DNA from: an uncultured Flavobacteriaceae bacterium
Lineage (GTDB): Bacteria; Bacteroidota; Bacteroidia; Flavobacteriales; Flavobacteriaceae
Direction of reading: 5' to 3'
Length of the DNA stretch: 5,051 nucleotides
Assembly (NCBI GenBank): GCA_947311815.1
Contig: CAMZMA010000135.1
Location: forward strand, 1-5,051
Shown here: piece by piece, positions 1 to 5,028 of the stretch
Layout of the letters: each line of letters opens with the position of its first letter
How positions within the stretch are numbered: the first letter of the stretch is position 1
Notes under the pieces: generated by a model
Database searches by the model: none
Seen by the model: the letters and a program-made list of their open reading frames with translations, nothing else
What the model was told of the DNA's origin: nothing
Made by a program: the position numbers and the translations under genes

Positions 1-57
1 TGGCACTTTGTAGATTTAGTTTGGGTATTTGTATTTACCTTTTTCTACCTTGTTTAA
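1..57 (+). CDS. Cytochrome c oxidase subunit III, C-terminal end (partial)
   Basis: Only the last 18 codons are present, in frame from base 1 to the TAA at 55-57. The peptide reads WHFVDLVWVFVFTFFYLV. The WHFVDxVW signature followed by a short hydrophobic stretch is the standard last transmembrane helix of heme-copper oxidase subunit III, an inner-membrane subunit that packs against catalytic subunit I. The subunit IV gene starts 21 nt downstream, which agrees with the usual III-IV order of bacterial aa3/caa3 operons. The rest of the gene lies upstream of the window. The family call is firm although the fragment is short. It could equally be called the subunit III-like protein of a quinol oxidase, which shares this motif. 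Confidence 0.85.
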   Translation, partial: WHFVDLVWVFVFTFFYLV

Positions 58-78
58 TTAAAAAAATATAGAAGTAAA

Positions 79-420
79 ATGTCACACGCACACGAATCAA
101 GCGCAAAAAGAATATGGATGGTTTTTGGTATTTTATCAATTATCACCACAGTAGAAGTTGTTTTAGGAATTTATAAACCAGAAGGATTACATCTTTCTAA
201 TATTTTCGGAACAAGTATTTTAAATATTATCTTTATAGTATTAACAGTAGCAAAAGCCTACGGTATTGCTTGGGTATTTATGCATTTAGAAGGAGAAAAA
301 ACATGGTTTAGAAGATCTTTAGTTTGGACCATTTCCTTTTTTATTGTGTATCTTTTATTTATCGTATTGCATGAAGGATCCTATATACACAGTGTCTTAT
401 CGCCACTTGTAAGATGGTAA
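79..420 (+). CDS. Cytochrome c oxidase subunit IV family protein (prokaryotic COX4)
   Basis: This 113-residue protein has three predicted membrane segments at about residues 12-31, 46-68 and 80-98. The conserved part of the family is visible: Lys59 in the second helix (VAKAYGIAWVFMHL) followed by Met68-His69-Leu70 at its end. An EGSYIH stretch follows the third helix. The length fits the small bacterial subunit IV, an accessory inner-membrane subunit of aa3/caa3-type oxidases that is thought to stabilise the complex rather than catalyse. The first residues, MSHAHE, are polar and His-rich. The ATG at 79 is the natural start because it gives a short hydrophilic leader just before helix 1. The gene follows subunit III by 21 nt and is followed by an intrinsic terminator, so it appears to be the last gene of the structural oxidase operon. 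Confidence 0.9.
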   Translation: MSHAHESSAKRIWMVFGILSIITTVEVVLGIYKPEGLHLSNIFGTSILNIIFIVLTVAKAYGIAWVFMHLEGEKTWFRRSLVWTISFFIVYLLFIVLHEGSYIHSVLSPLVRW

Positions 421-425
421 AATAT

Positions 426-454
426 AAAAAAGTGGTTTTTGCCACTTTTTTTTT
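426..454 (+). terminator. Intrinsic terminator after the oxidase subunit genes
   Basis: The left arm AAAAAAGTGG (426-435) pairs perfectly with CCACTTTTTT (442-451) across a 6-nt loop (TTTTTG). The T run continues to 454. It begins 5 nt after the stop codon of subunit IV. The A tract on the left arm also makes the hairpin nearly symmetrical, so it could act on the opposite strand as well. It separates the structural oxidase genes from the assembly genes, although readthrough is likely because no convincing promoter follows it. Confidence 0.85.
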
Positions 455-483
455 GCACTAAAAAAAATTATTATCTGCACCCC

Positions 484-1131
484 ATGAATAAAAGAACAAA
501 ATACATCGTATTATTTGCACTCTTTATTGCGCCTCTAGTTTTTTATGTATTAATCTCTACAGGAATTAATAATTTTGCAAAATTACCTGTGGTAACGCAA
601 CAGGTAAATGATATTTCTACAATTGATAAGAGCAAAACTTTTCAAGAAAAAATATCGATAATTTGTTTTTTAGGCGATAATGTGCAAGCAGTAAAAGGAG
701 GCGTTTTTAATTTCAATCAAAAAATATACAAACCCTTTTATGGTTTTGAAGATTTTCAAGTCATTGCCATCTATCCTGAAGGAAACGAAGCACAAATCAA
801 TCAACTTAAAAAAGAAATAGGTGCTTTTACAGATATGGTAAAATGGAAATTTATACCTGTATCAAAAGCGTCGATACAAACGTTTTATGCCAGTTTTAAA
901 ACATCCGAACCGTTAGATAATCATTTGTATTCTAATAAAATGTATATTGTAGATAGAGATTTAAATTTACGAGGAAGAACCGACGAAAAAGAGGCTGTTG
1001 ATGGTAAATTATACGGATACAATATGCAATCTGTTGCCGAATTAAACAATAAAATGAAAGACGATATTAAAGTTTTATTGGCAGAATATAGGTTGCTGGC
1101 GTTAAAGAGAAATAATAAAAGAGAAATTTAA
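484..1131 (+). CDS. Membrane-anchored SCO-like (thioredoxin-fold) protein without copper ligands
   Basis: The protein is 215 residues with one N-terminal membrane anchor (about residues 7-25) and a soluble domain facing the periplasm. I do not know a named function. By eye it parallels the SCO protein encoded next to it: FAKLPV (31-36) matches FNKVPS; the strand ISIICFLGDN (57-66) sits where SCO has VYVVEFFFSTC; MYIVDRDLNLRGR (153-165) matches SCO LFALVDKNGFIRSR; MKDDIKVLLAEY matches LKEDIQILLDE at the C-terminus. The CxxxC copper site is absent. The only cysteine, Cys61, lies about four residues before the SCO position, and the SCO histidine position is Tyr149, with His147 nearby. This suggests a degenerate SCO-family partner, perhaps structural. 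The start is ATG 484. An in-frame TTG at 439 would put 15 extra residues inside the terminator and ahead of the anchor. One base separates it from the next gene. Confidence 0.8.
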   Translation: MNKRTKYIVLFALFIAPLVFYVLISTGINNFAKLPVVTQQVNDISTIDKSKTFQEKISIICFLGDNVQAVKGGVFNFNQKIYKPFYGFEDFQVIAIYPEGNEAQINQLKKEIGAFTDMVKWKFIPVSKASIQTFYASFKTSEPLDNHLYSNKMYIVDRDLNLRGRTDEKEAVDGKLYGYNMQSVAELNNKMKDDIKVLLAEYRLLALKRNNKREI

Positions 1132-1132
1132 G

Positions 1133-1777
1133 ATGAACAAAAAATATTCATACGTTGGGGTAGCATTTGTAATTTTAATGTTTGGTATTTATGTTGTTCC
1201 TAAAATTGTGGGTCGTTTTCAAAAATCAGACTTAGTTACGTTTAATAAAGTACCTTCTTTTGAATTTGTGAATCAACATGGTAACACCATCACCAATAAA
1301 AACTTTGAAGGCAAAGTATATGTGGTAGAGTTTTTCTTTTCTACTTGCCCTTCAATTTGCCCAATTATGAATGATAAAATGGGTACCATTCAAGAAAAAT
1401 TTTACGGAAATCCGAATTTCGGAATAGCATCCATTTCTATTACGCCAGAAATTGATACACCTGAAGTGTTAAATGAATACGCAAAAGAGCATAAAATAAC
1501 ACTTAAAAACTGGCATTTATTAACAGGAAAACCTCAAGAAGAAGTTTTTAACTTGGCCATGAAAGGCTTTAAGTTATATGCAGGAAAAGGAGGCGATGAC
1601 GGTAGCGGATTCGAACATTCTGGCTTGTTTGCTTTGGTAGATAAAAACGGATTTATACGTTCTAGAAAAGACGAACACGGTAACCCAATTATGTATTATA
1701 GAGCGTTAAAAGAAAACGATTTTCCTGATCAAATAAAAGAATTGAAAGAAGACATACAAATCTTGTTAGATGAATAA
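1133..1777 (+). CDS. SCO1/SenC family copper chaperone for cytochrome c oxidase
   Basis: This 214-residue protein has an N-terminal membrane anchor (about residues 7-23) and a periplasmic thioredoxin-like domain. The copper-binding motif is intact: Cys72 and Cys76 in STCPSICP, with the distal ligand His162 in FEHSGLF. The family signature ITPEIDTPEVLNEYAKEH (103-120) and the strand FALVDKNGFIR (166-176) are also present. SCO proteins bind copper and take part in forming the CuA centre of oxidase subunit II. Residues 150-160 (AGKGGDDGSGF) form a glycine-rich loop just before the ligand histidine. The gene starts 1 nt after the preceding SCO-like gene and its last 8 nt overlap the DUF420 gene, so it sits inside a co-translated assembly operon directly downstream of oxidase subunits III and IV. 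Confidence 0.94.
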   Translation: MNKKYSYVGVAFVILMFGIYVVPKIVGRFQKSDLVTFNKVPSFEFVNQHGNTITNKNFEGKVYVVEFFFSTCPSICPIMNDKMGTIQEKFYGNPNFGIASISITPEIDTPEVLNEYAKEHKITLKNWHLLTGKPQEEVFNLAMKGFKLYAGKGGDDGSGFEHSGLFALVDKNGFIRSRKDEHGNPIMYYRALKENDFPDQIKELKEDIQILLDE

Positions 1778-2297
1778 AGAAGCACAAGAAAAAAAGTATA
1801 AAAAGATAATTAAAATAGCATCTATTGTATTGCCGTTAGCAATAGCAGCATTGTTTGGAGTTAAAATACCAAATTCAGAACCCTTAACTTTTTTACCGCC
1901 TATTTATGCAACCATCAACGGGTTTACAGCCCTCCTTTTAATTGCCGCCGTAGTTGCTATTAAAAAGAAGAATAGAAAACTACACGAAAAATTAAACACC
2001 ATTGCTATTCTTTGTTCCGTATTATTTTTAGGGATGTATGTCGCCTATCATATGACTGCTGAATCTACTAAATTTGGTGGTGAAGGATTTGTAAAATACG
2101 TGTATTTTTTTATTTTAATTACGCATATCATTCTCTCTATTGTAGTGATACCTTTTGTATTAACAACCTTTATGAGAGCAAAATTAGGCAAGTTTCCTGA
2201 ACATAAAAAAATTGCAAAAATTACGTTTCCGTTATGGCTTTATGTAGCTGTTTCTGGAGTTATAGTATATTTAATGATCTCTCCTTATTATGTCTAA
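1770..2297 (+). CDS. DUF420 integral membrane protein (CtaM/YozB-like oxidase assembly factor)
   Basis: This 175-residue protein has about five hydrophobic segments, at residues 13-30, 43-63, 76-94, 110-134 and 150-171. Four histidines sit at membrane boundaries or in helices: His72 (KLHEKLN), His94 (AYHMTAEST), His119 (ITHIILS) and His145 (EHKKIAK). This size, topology and His pattern match the DUF420 family. In Firmicutes the DUF420 protein CtaM/YozB is needed for activity of the heme-A containing aa3 oxidase, so a role in oxidase maturation is a reasonable inference here; the histidines could bind heme or copper, but that is not shown. It starts with ATG inside the end of the SCO gene (overlap ATGAATAA) and its own end overlaps the next gene in the same way (ATGTCTAA), which implies translational coupling on both sides. 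Confidence 0.87.
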   Translation: MNKEAQEKKYKKIIKIASIVLPLAIAALFGVKIPNSEPLTFLPPIYATINGFTALLLIAAVVAIKKKNRKLHEKLNTIAILCSVLFLGMYVAYHMTAESTKFGGEGFVKYVYFFILITHIILSIVVIPFVLTTFMRAKLGKFPEHKKIAKITFPLWLYVAVSGVIVYLMISPYYV

Positions 2298-2511
2298 ATC
2301 AACCTCTTTTTTTCTAGTTATTTTGTTGTTTTTAGCAATAGAAAACACCGCAGCACAATGCGCCATGTGTAAAGCCGTTATAGAAAATGGCGATTCTAAT
2401 ATGGCAGAAGCTGTAAATAACGGAATTACGTATTTAATGGTTTTTCCGTATATTTTAGTAGGCGGATTAATCTATGTTTTATATCGATATAAAAAGAATC
2501 TAGAAAATTAA
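2290..2511 (+). CDS. Small exported CxxC protein with a C-terminal membrane anchor, unknown function
   Basis: This protein has 73 residues. Residues 3-22 look like a signal peptide (hydrophobic core FFLVILLFLAI, probable cleavage after TAA at 20-22). The mature part begins QCAMCKA, with Cys24 and Cys27 forming a CxxC pair at its very N-terminus. A second hydrophobic segment (about 48-65) is followed by RYKKN, which would place the tail in the cytoplasm and the CxxC in the periplasm. This is not a normal lipoprotein signal because Gln23 precedes the first cysteine. I do not know a named function. I recall similar short CAMC-containing proteins beside DUF420 in other Bacteroidetes, but this is from memory. 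Its place as last gene of the SCO/DUF420 set suggests a part in copper or thiol handling during oxidase assembly. The start overlaps the DUF420 gene by 8 nt. Confidence 0.82.
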   Translation: MSKSTSFFLVILLFLAIENTAAQCAMCKAVIENGDSNMAEAVNNGITYLMVFPYILVGGLIYVLYRYKKNLEN

Positions 2512-2552
2512 CATTTCGATAATAGCCTTTTTGTGTAACAAATGTTATTTTT
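2509..2552 (+). terminator. Weak candidate terminator overlapping the stop codon of the CxxC gene
   Basis: The arm TAACATTT (2509-2516), which begins with the TAA stop codon itself, pairs with AAATGTTA (2540-2547) and is followed by five T residues (2548-2552). The stem is AT-rich and the loop is long (23 nt), so the hairpin would be weak. A much better one lies 45 nt downstream, and this one may only be a 3'-end stabilising fold. Confidence 0.3.
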
Positions 2553-2596
2553 AATCGTCATATAGAAACTGCCAAAAGAAGCATTGTTTAAAAACG

Positions 2597-2633
2597 AACA
2601 AAAGTGTCCGTTATAAAACACTTTTGTTTTTTT
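2597..2633 (+). terminator. Intrinsic terminator of the oxidase-assembly operon
   Basis: There is a perfect 11-bp stem, AACAAAAGTGT (2597-2607) with ACACTTTTGTT (2618-2628), a 10-nt loop, and a T run reaching 2633. It closes the four-gene assembly operon about 85 nt after its last stop codon and isolates the TolC-family gene from it. Confidence 0.8.
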
Positions 2634-2672
2634 GAAAAACAATGTAATTGATTGATTTTCAGTTGTTTTTAA

Positions 2673-2699
2673 TTGATTATTCCTTTGGTATTACATTTG
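2673..2699 (+). promoter_or_regulatory. Bacteroidetes-type promoter for the TolC-family gene
   Basis: TACATTTG at 2692-2699 matches the Bacteroidetes -7 consensus TAnnTTTG exactly. A TTG at 2673-2675 could be the -33 element, with a spacing of 16 nt, slightly shorter than usual. Transcription would start near 2705 and give a leader of about 40 nt before the ATG at 2744. The promoter lies just after a strong terminator and just before the gene, which supports it. An inverted repeat and a direct repeat surround it (see findings). Confidence 0.6.
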
Positions 2700-2743
2700 A
2701 AAAGATAATTTTATAATTAACAAAAGCATATCAGCATCATCTT

Positions 2744-4075
2744 ATGAAAACAAAAATCATACTATTTATAGCCGTAATTACATCACTTTCTGCTTTTTCT
2801 CAAAAAAAATGGACGCTAAAAGAGTGTGTAGATCACGCTTTAGAAAACAATATTACCATCAAACAAAATAAGTTAAATATCGATTTACAAGAAGAAAATG
2901 TATTGAGTTCTAAAGGAAACTTTTTGCCAACCGTAAGTGCAAATACAGGCGGTAATTTGAATTTCGGTTCGGGTTTTGATCCTGTTTCTCAAAATAGAAT
3001 TGCCACAAGTATTTTTGGAGGTTCTTTTGGGGTAAGTTCTGGTGTTACTATTTTTAACGGGTTTAGAAACTTAAACACGTATAAACAAGCACAATTAGGA
3101 GTTGCTTCTAGTAAATTAGATTTACAAAAAATTCAGAATGATGTCTCTCTTTTTGTTGTAAACGGATATTTAAATGTCTTATTTGCCAAAGAAAATTTAA
3201 CGGTTGCTAAAGTACAAGCAGCAATTAGTAAAAAGCAAATTGAAAGAGCAAAAACACAATTTGAAGCGGGTGTAAAACCCAAAGGAGATGTATTAAACGC
3301 AAAATCTACAGCTGCAAATGATGAGCAAAATGTAATTGCTAAAGAAAATGCTTTAAATATTGCCTTGTTAAATTTAGCGCAATTATTACAAGTAGATACT
3401 GCTACTTTTGATGTTGCTCCTTTAGAAGTAGCATCTCCATCAGCAGCATTATTGTACAATTCGCCCAAAGAAGTATATGAAAAAGCCTTGTTAAATAGAC
3501 CAGAAATTGAAAGAGCAAAATTAGATATAGAAAATGCCAACTTAGGGATTAACATCGCAAAATCATCTTATATGCCAACAGTTTCTGCTAGTGCTAGTGC
3601 AAACACAAACTATGGTTTTAATTTAGATTTACCTACGGGAGCTTCTAATACAAGTTTTTTTAAGCAAGTAAATGATAATTTTGGGTATGGTTTAGGTTTT
3701 AGTGTTCGAGTTCCTATTTTTAACGGTTTTAAAAACAACGCAAGCGTAAATAGATCTAAAATTAACAGAATAAAATCGGAAGTTAATTTAGAAAACGAAA
3801 AACTAAAGTTACAACAAACCATCGAACAATCTTTTTTAGATGCTAAAGCTGCTGCTAAAAGTTATGAGGCGGCACAAATTTCTTTAGAAGCACAAAAAGA
3901 AGCCTTTAAAAACGCTCAAGAACGCTACAATTATGGCGCAATGACCTTGTTTGATTTTGATCAAGTAAGAAACCGTTTGGTCAATGCAGAATCTACCATG
4001 ATTAGAGCAAAATACGATTATGTGTTTAAAACCAAAGTACTAAAATTCTATTACGGTGAGTCTATTTTAGAGTAA
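2744..4075 (+). CDS. TolC-family outer-membrane efflux protein
   Basis: The protein has 443 residues, the usual size of the TolC/OEP family. A signal peptide covers residues 1-19 (core IILFIAVITSLSAF, cleavage before Gln20). The mature start KKWTLKECVDHALENN is typical of Bacteroidetes members. The two structural repeats can be seen. The first has LPTVSA (61-66) and a beta segment ending TIFNGFRN (102-109), then long helices and the turn FEAGVKPKGDVLNAKS (173-188). The second has MPTVSA (277-282), PIFNGFKN (324-331) and the turn RYNYGAMTLFDFDQVRN (394-410). Such proteins form trimeric outer-membrane channels that extend into the periplasm and join an adaptor and an inner-membrane pump. No adaptor or pump gene is in the window, so the substrate cannot be inferred. 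The gene has its own promoter and is separated from both neighbours. Confidence 0.93.
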   Translation: MKTKIILFIAVITSLSAFSQKKWTLKECVDHALENNITIKQNKLNIDLQEENVLSSKGNFLPTVSANTGGNLNFGSGFDPVSQNRIATSIFGGSFGVSSGVTIFNGFRNLNTYKQAQLGVASSKLDLQKIQNDVSLFVVNGYLNVLFAKENLTVAKVQAAISKKQIERAKTQFEAGVKPKGDVLNAKSTAANDEQNVIAKENALNIALLNLAQLLQVDTATFDVAPLEVASPSAALLYNSPKEVYEKALLNRPEIERAKLDIENANLGINIAKSSYMPTVSASASANTNYGFNLDLPTGASNTSFFKQVNDNFGYGLGFSVRVPIFNGFKNNASVNRSKINRIKSEVNLENEKLKLQQTIEQSFLDAKAAAKSYEAAQISLEAQKEAFKNAQERYNYGAMTLFDFDQVRNRLVNAESTMIRAKYDYVFKTKVLKFYYGESILE

Positions 4076-4076
4076 T

Positions 4077-4121
4077 TTTTTACAAAGACAATGTAGCAAT
4101 CTGTCGTGGTTTTTGTAAAAA
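4077..4121. repeat. Imperfect inverted repeat (hairpin) downstream of the TolC-family gene
   Basis: TTTTTACAAA (4077-4086) is exactly complementary to TTTGTAAAAA (4112-4121). Just inside, GACA (4087-4090) pairs with TGTC (4102-4105), leaving a 6-nt bulge on the right and an 11-nt loop. There is no T run after the hairpin on either strand, so it is not a standard intrinsic terminator, although it is the only candidate 3'-end structure for the TolC-family transcript. Confidence 0.5.
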
Positions 4122-4140
4122 GGATGAGTTTGCGCCCCGA

Positions 4141-4175
4141 AACTCCTAACTCTTAACTCCTAACTTTTAACTAGT
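4141..4175. repeat. Five-unit 7-bp tandem repeat upstream of tsaB
   Basis: Five consecutive heptamers each begin AACT: AACTCCT, AACTCTT, AACTCCT, AACTTTT, AACTAGT. Units 1 and 3 are identical, units 2 and 4 differ from them at one or two positions, and the last is degenerate. The array ends 5 nt before the -7 box of the tsaB promoter and so occupies the place of the -33 element. Confidence 0.75.
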
Positions 4176-4180
4176 ATCCG

Positions 4181-4188
4181 TATCTTTG
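4181..4188 (+). promoter_or_regulatory. Promoter -7 element for tsaB
   Basis: TATCTTTG matches the Bacteroidetes -7 consensus TAnnTTTG exactly and is followed by CA, as is often seen. No TTG lies 17-23 nt upstream, where instead there is the heptamer repeat, so the -33 element is absent or unusual. Transcription would begin near 4194, leaving a leader of only about 13 nt before the TTG start codon at 4207. Its presence rules out translation from the TTG at 4186, which is part of this box. Confidence 0.6.
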
Positions 4189-4206
4189 CATTCTAAAAAG
4201 AACACA

Positions 4207-4893
4207 TTGTCTATTATTTTAAACATAGAAACTGCCACTAAAAATTGCTCTGTAAGTATTGCTAAAAACGGTCAAATTTTAGCGATTAAAGAACTCAATA
4301 ACGGTAATTATTCGCACGCCGAGGTATTGCATCCATTTATTGTTGCTGTTGTAAAAGAAGCAAACTTAAAAACAACTGATATTGATGCGGTTGCAGTAAG
4401 TAAAGGACCAGGTTCTTACACAGGTTTACGCATTGGTGTTTCTGCCGCAAAAGGACTCTGTTTTGCTTTTGACAAACCTTTGATTTCGTTAAAAACTTTA
4501 ACCTCATTAGCACACACAATTTCTATAAATGATGGATGCATTATCCCAATGATTGATGCTCGCCGAATGGAAGTATATGCAGCTGTCTATGATAAAAATT
4601 ATCAGGAAATACGAAAAATACAAGCTGATATTGTTGATAAAACCACTTATTTAGAATTTTTAGAAAAAGGGAAAGTTTATTTTTTAGGCGATGGCGCGCA
4701 TAAATTAAAAGAAATCATTACGCATAAAAATGCTGTTTTTGTTGATGATAAGCATCCTTCAGCAAAAGAAATGGCAGCATTATCATTTGATAAATACCAA
4801 AAAAAAGACATCGAAGATGTCGCTTATTTTGAGCCTTTTTACTTAAAAGATTTTGTAGCTGTACCGCAAAAAAATAAATTTATAACAAATTAA
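4207..4893 (+). CDS. tsaB: tRNA threonylcarbamoyladenosine biosynthesis protein TsaB
   Basis: This 228-residue protein is a member of the ASKHA fold family. It acts in the cytoplasm with TsaD and TsaE, transferring the threonylcarbamoyl group made by TsaC onto A37 of ANN-decoding tRNAs (t6A37). Visible motifs are ILNIETATKNCSVSIAKNG (4-22), YSHAEVLHP (35-43), and the strongly conserved KGPGSYTGLRIGVSAAKGL (66-84); then IPMIDARRMEVYAAVYD, a central GDGAHKLK, and the C-terminal EPFYLKDFVA. The start is inferred to be TTG at 4207, giving (M)SIILNIET, because family members begin two or three residues before ILNIET and no ATG or GTG is available. A longer reading from TTG 4186 would start inside the promoter box. 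It stands alone here with its own promoter. Confidence 0.93.
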   Translation: MSIILNIETATKNCSVSIAKNGQILAIKELNNGNYSHAEVLHPFIVAVVKEANLKTTDIDAVAVSKGPGSYTGLRIGVSAAKGLCFAFDKPLISLKTLTSLAHTISINDGCIIPMIDARRMEVYAAVYDKNYQEIRKIQADIVDKTTYLEFLEKGKVYFLGDGAHKLKEIITHKNAVFVDDKHPSAKEMAALSFDKYQKKDIEDVAYFEPFYLKDFVAVPQKNKFITN

Positions 4894-4908
4894 AATCCTT
4901 AACCATTC

Positions 4909-4938
4909 TGATAACGAGGTTATTGTCTTAGTTTTTTT
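4909..4938 (+). terminator. Weak candidate terminator after tsaB
   Basis: ATAAC (4911-4915) pairs with GTTAT (4919-4923) around a 3-nt loop, extended by two possible G-T pairs, and a run of seven T residues follows at 4932-4938 after a short gap. The stem is short and AT-rich and the T run is not directly adjacent, so this is only tentative. Confidence 0.3.
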
Positions 4939-4999
4939 GATTTTTCTTAGGTCGAACACAGGGTGTAAGTATTTTAGACTACCTAGTGGTTCCTTAAGA

Positions 5000-5028
5000 T
5001 TGGTTTTTAAAAAGGAATGATATATTTG
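5000..5028 (+). promoter_or_regulatory. Bacteroidetes-type promoter for a gene beyond the window
   Basis: TTG at 5000-5002 and TATATTTG at 5021-5028 are separated by 18 nt, which agrees with the TTG/TAnnTTTG architecture of Bacteroidetes housekeeping promoters. CA and an A-rich tract follow, as is common near the start site. It faces right, so a + strand gene should begin shortly after the end of the window. The rest of the 158 nt after tsaB (4894-5051) holds no gene that I can support. Confidence 0.65.

Noticed and set aside
453..479. TTG (453-455) plus TATCTGCA (472-479) as a promoter for the SCO-like gene
   Set aside because: The -7 box matches TAnnTTTG poorly, and the start site would fall on the ATG itself, so I could not support it as a feature.
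439..483. N-terminal extension of the SCO-like gene from TTG at 439
   Set aside because: The TTG is inside the terminator hairpin loop, and the 15 added residues would sit ahead of a normal membrane anchor that already begins well at ATG 484.
3133..3555. 140-residue open frame on the minus strand
   Set aside because: It lies wholly inside the TolC-family gene, is low-complexity (Ser/Phe/Ala rich) and has no recognisable domain; it is a reading-frame shadow of the alanine- and lysine-rich helices.
3600..3735. Near-repeat DNA shared with about 2925-3070 (CCAAC..TTTC/GTAAGTGC and TTTTTAACGG)
   Set aside because: This is explained by the internal duplication that defines TolC-family proteins, not by a recent DNA repeat.
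3610..3822. 70-residue open frame on the minus strand
   Set aside because: It is a shadow of the second repeat of the TolC-family protein, with no promoter or motif of its own.
2562..4240. 13-nt match ATAGAAACTGCCA found both in the spacer near 2564 and at the start of tsaB near 4226
   Set aside because: In an AT-rich 5-kb window a single match of this length is expected by chance, and the flanks do not extend it.
4337..4519. 60-residue minus-strand frame ending in a leucine/glutamine run
   Set aside because: It is antisense to the conserved core of tsaB; the Gln run is the complement of repeated valine/alanine codons.
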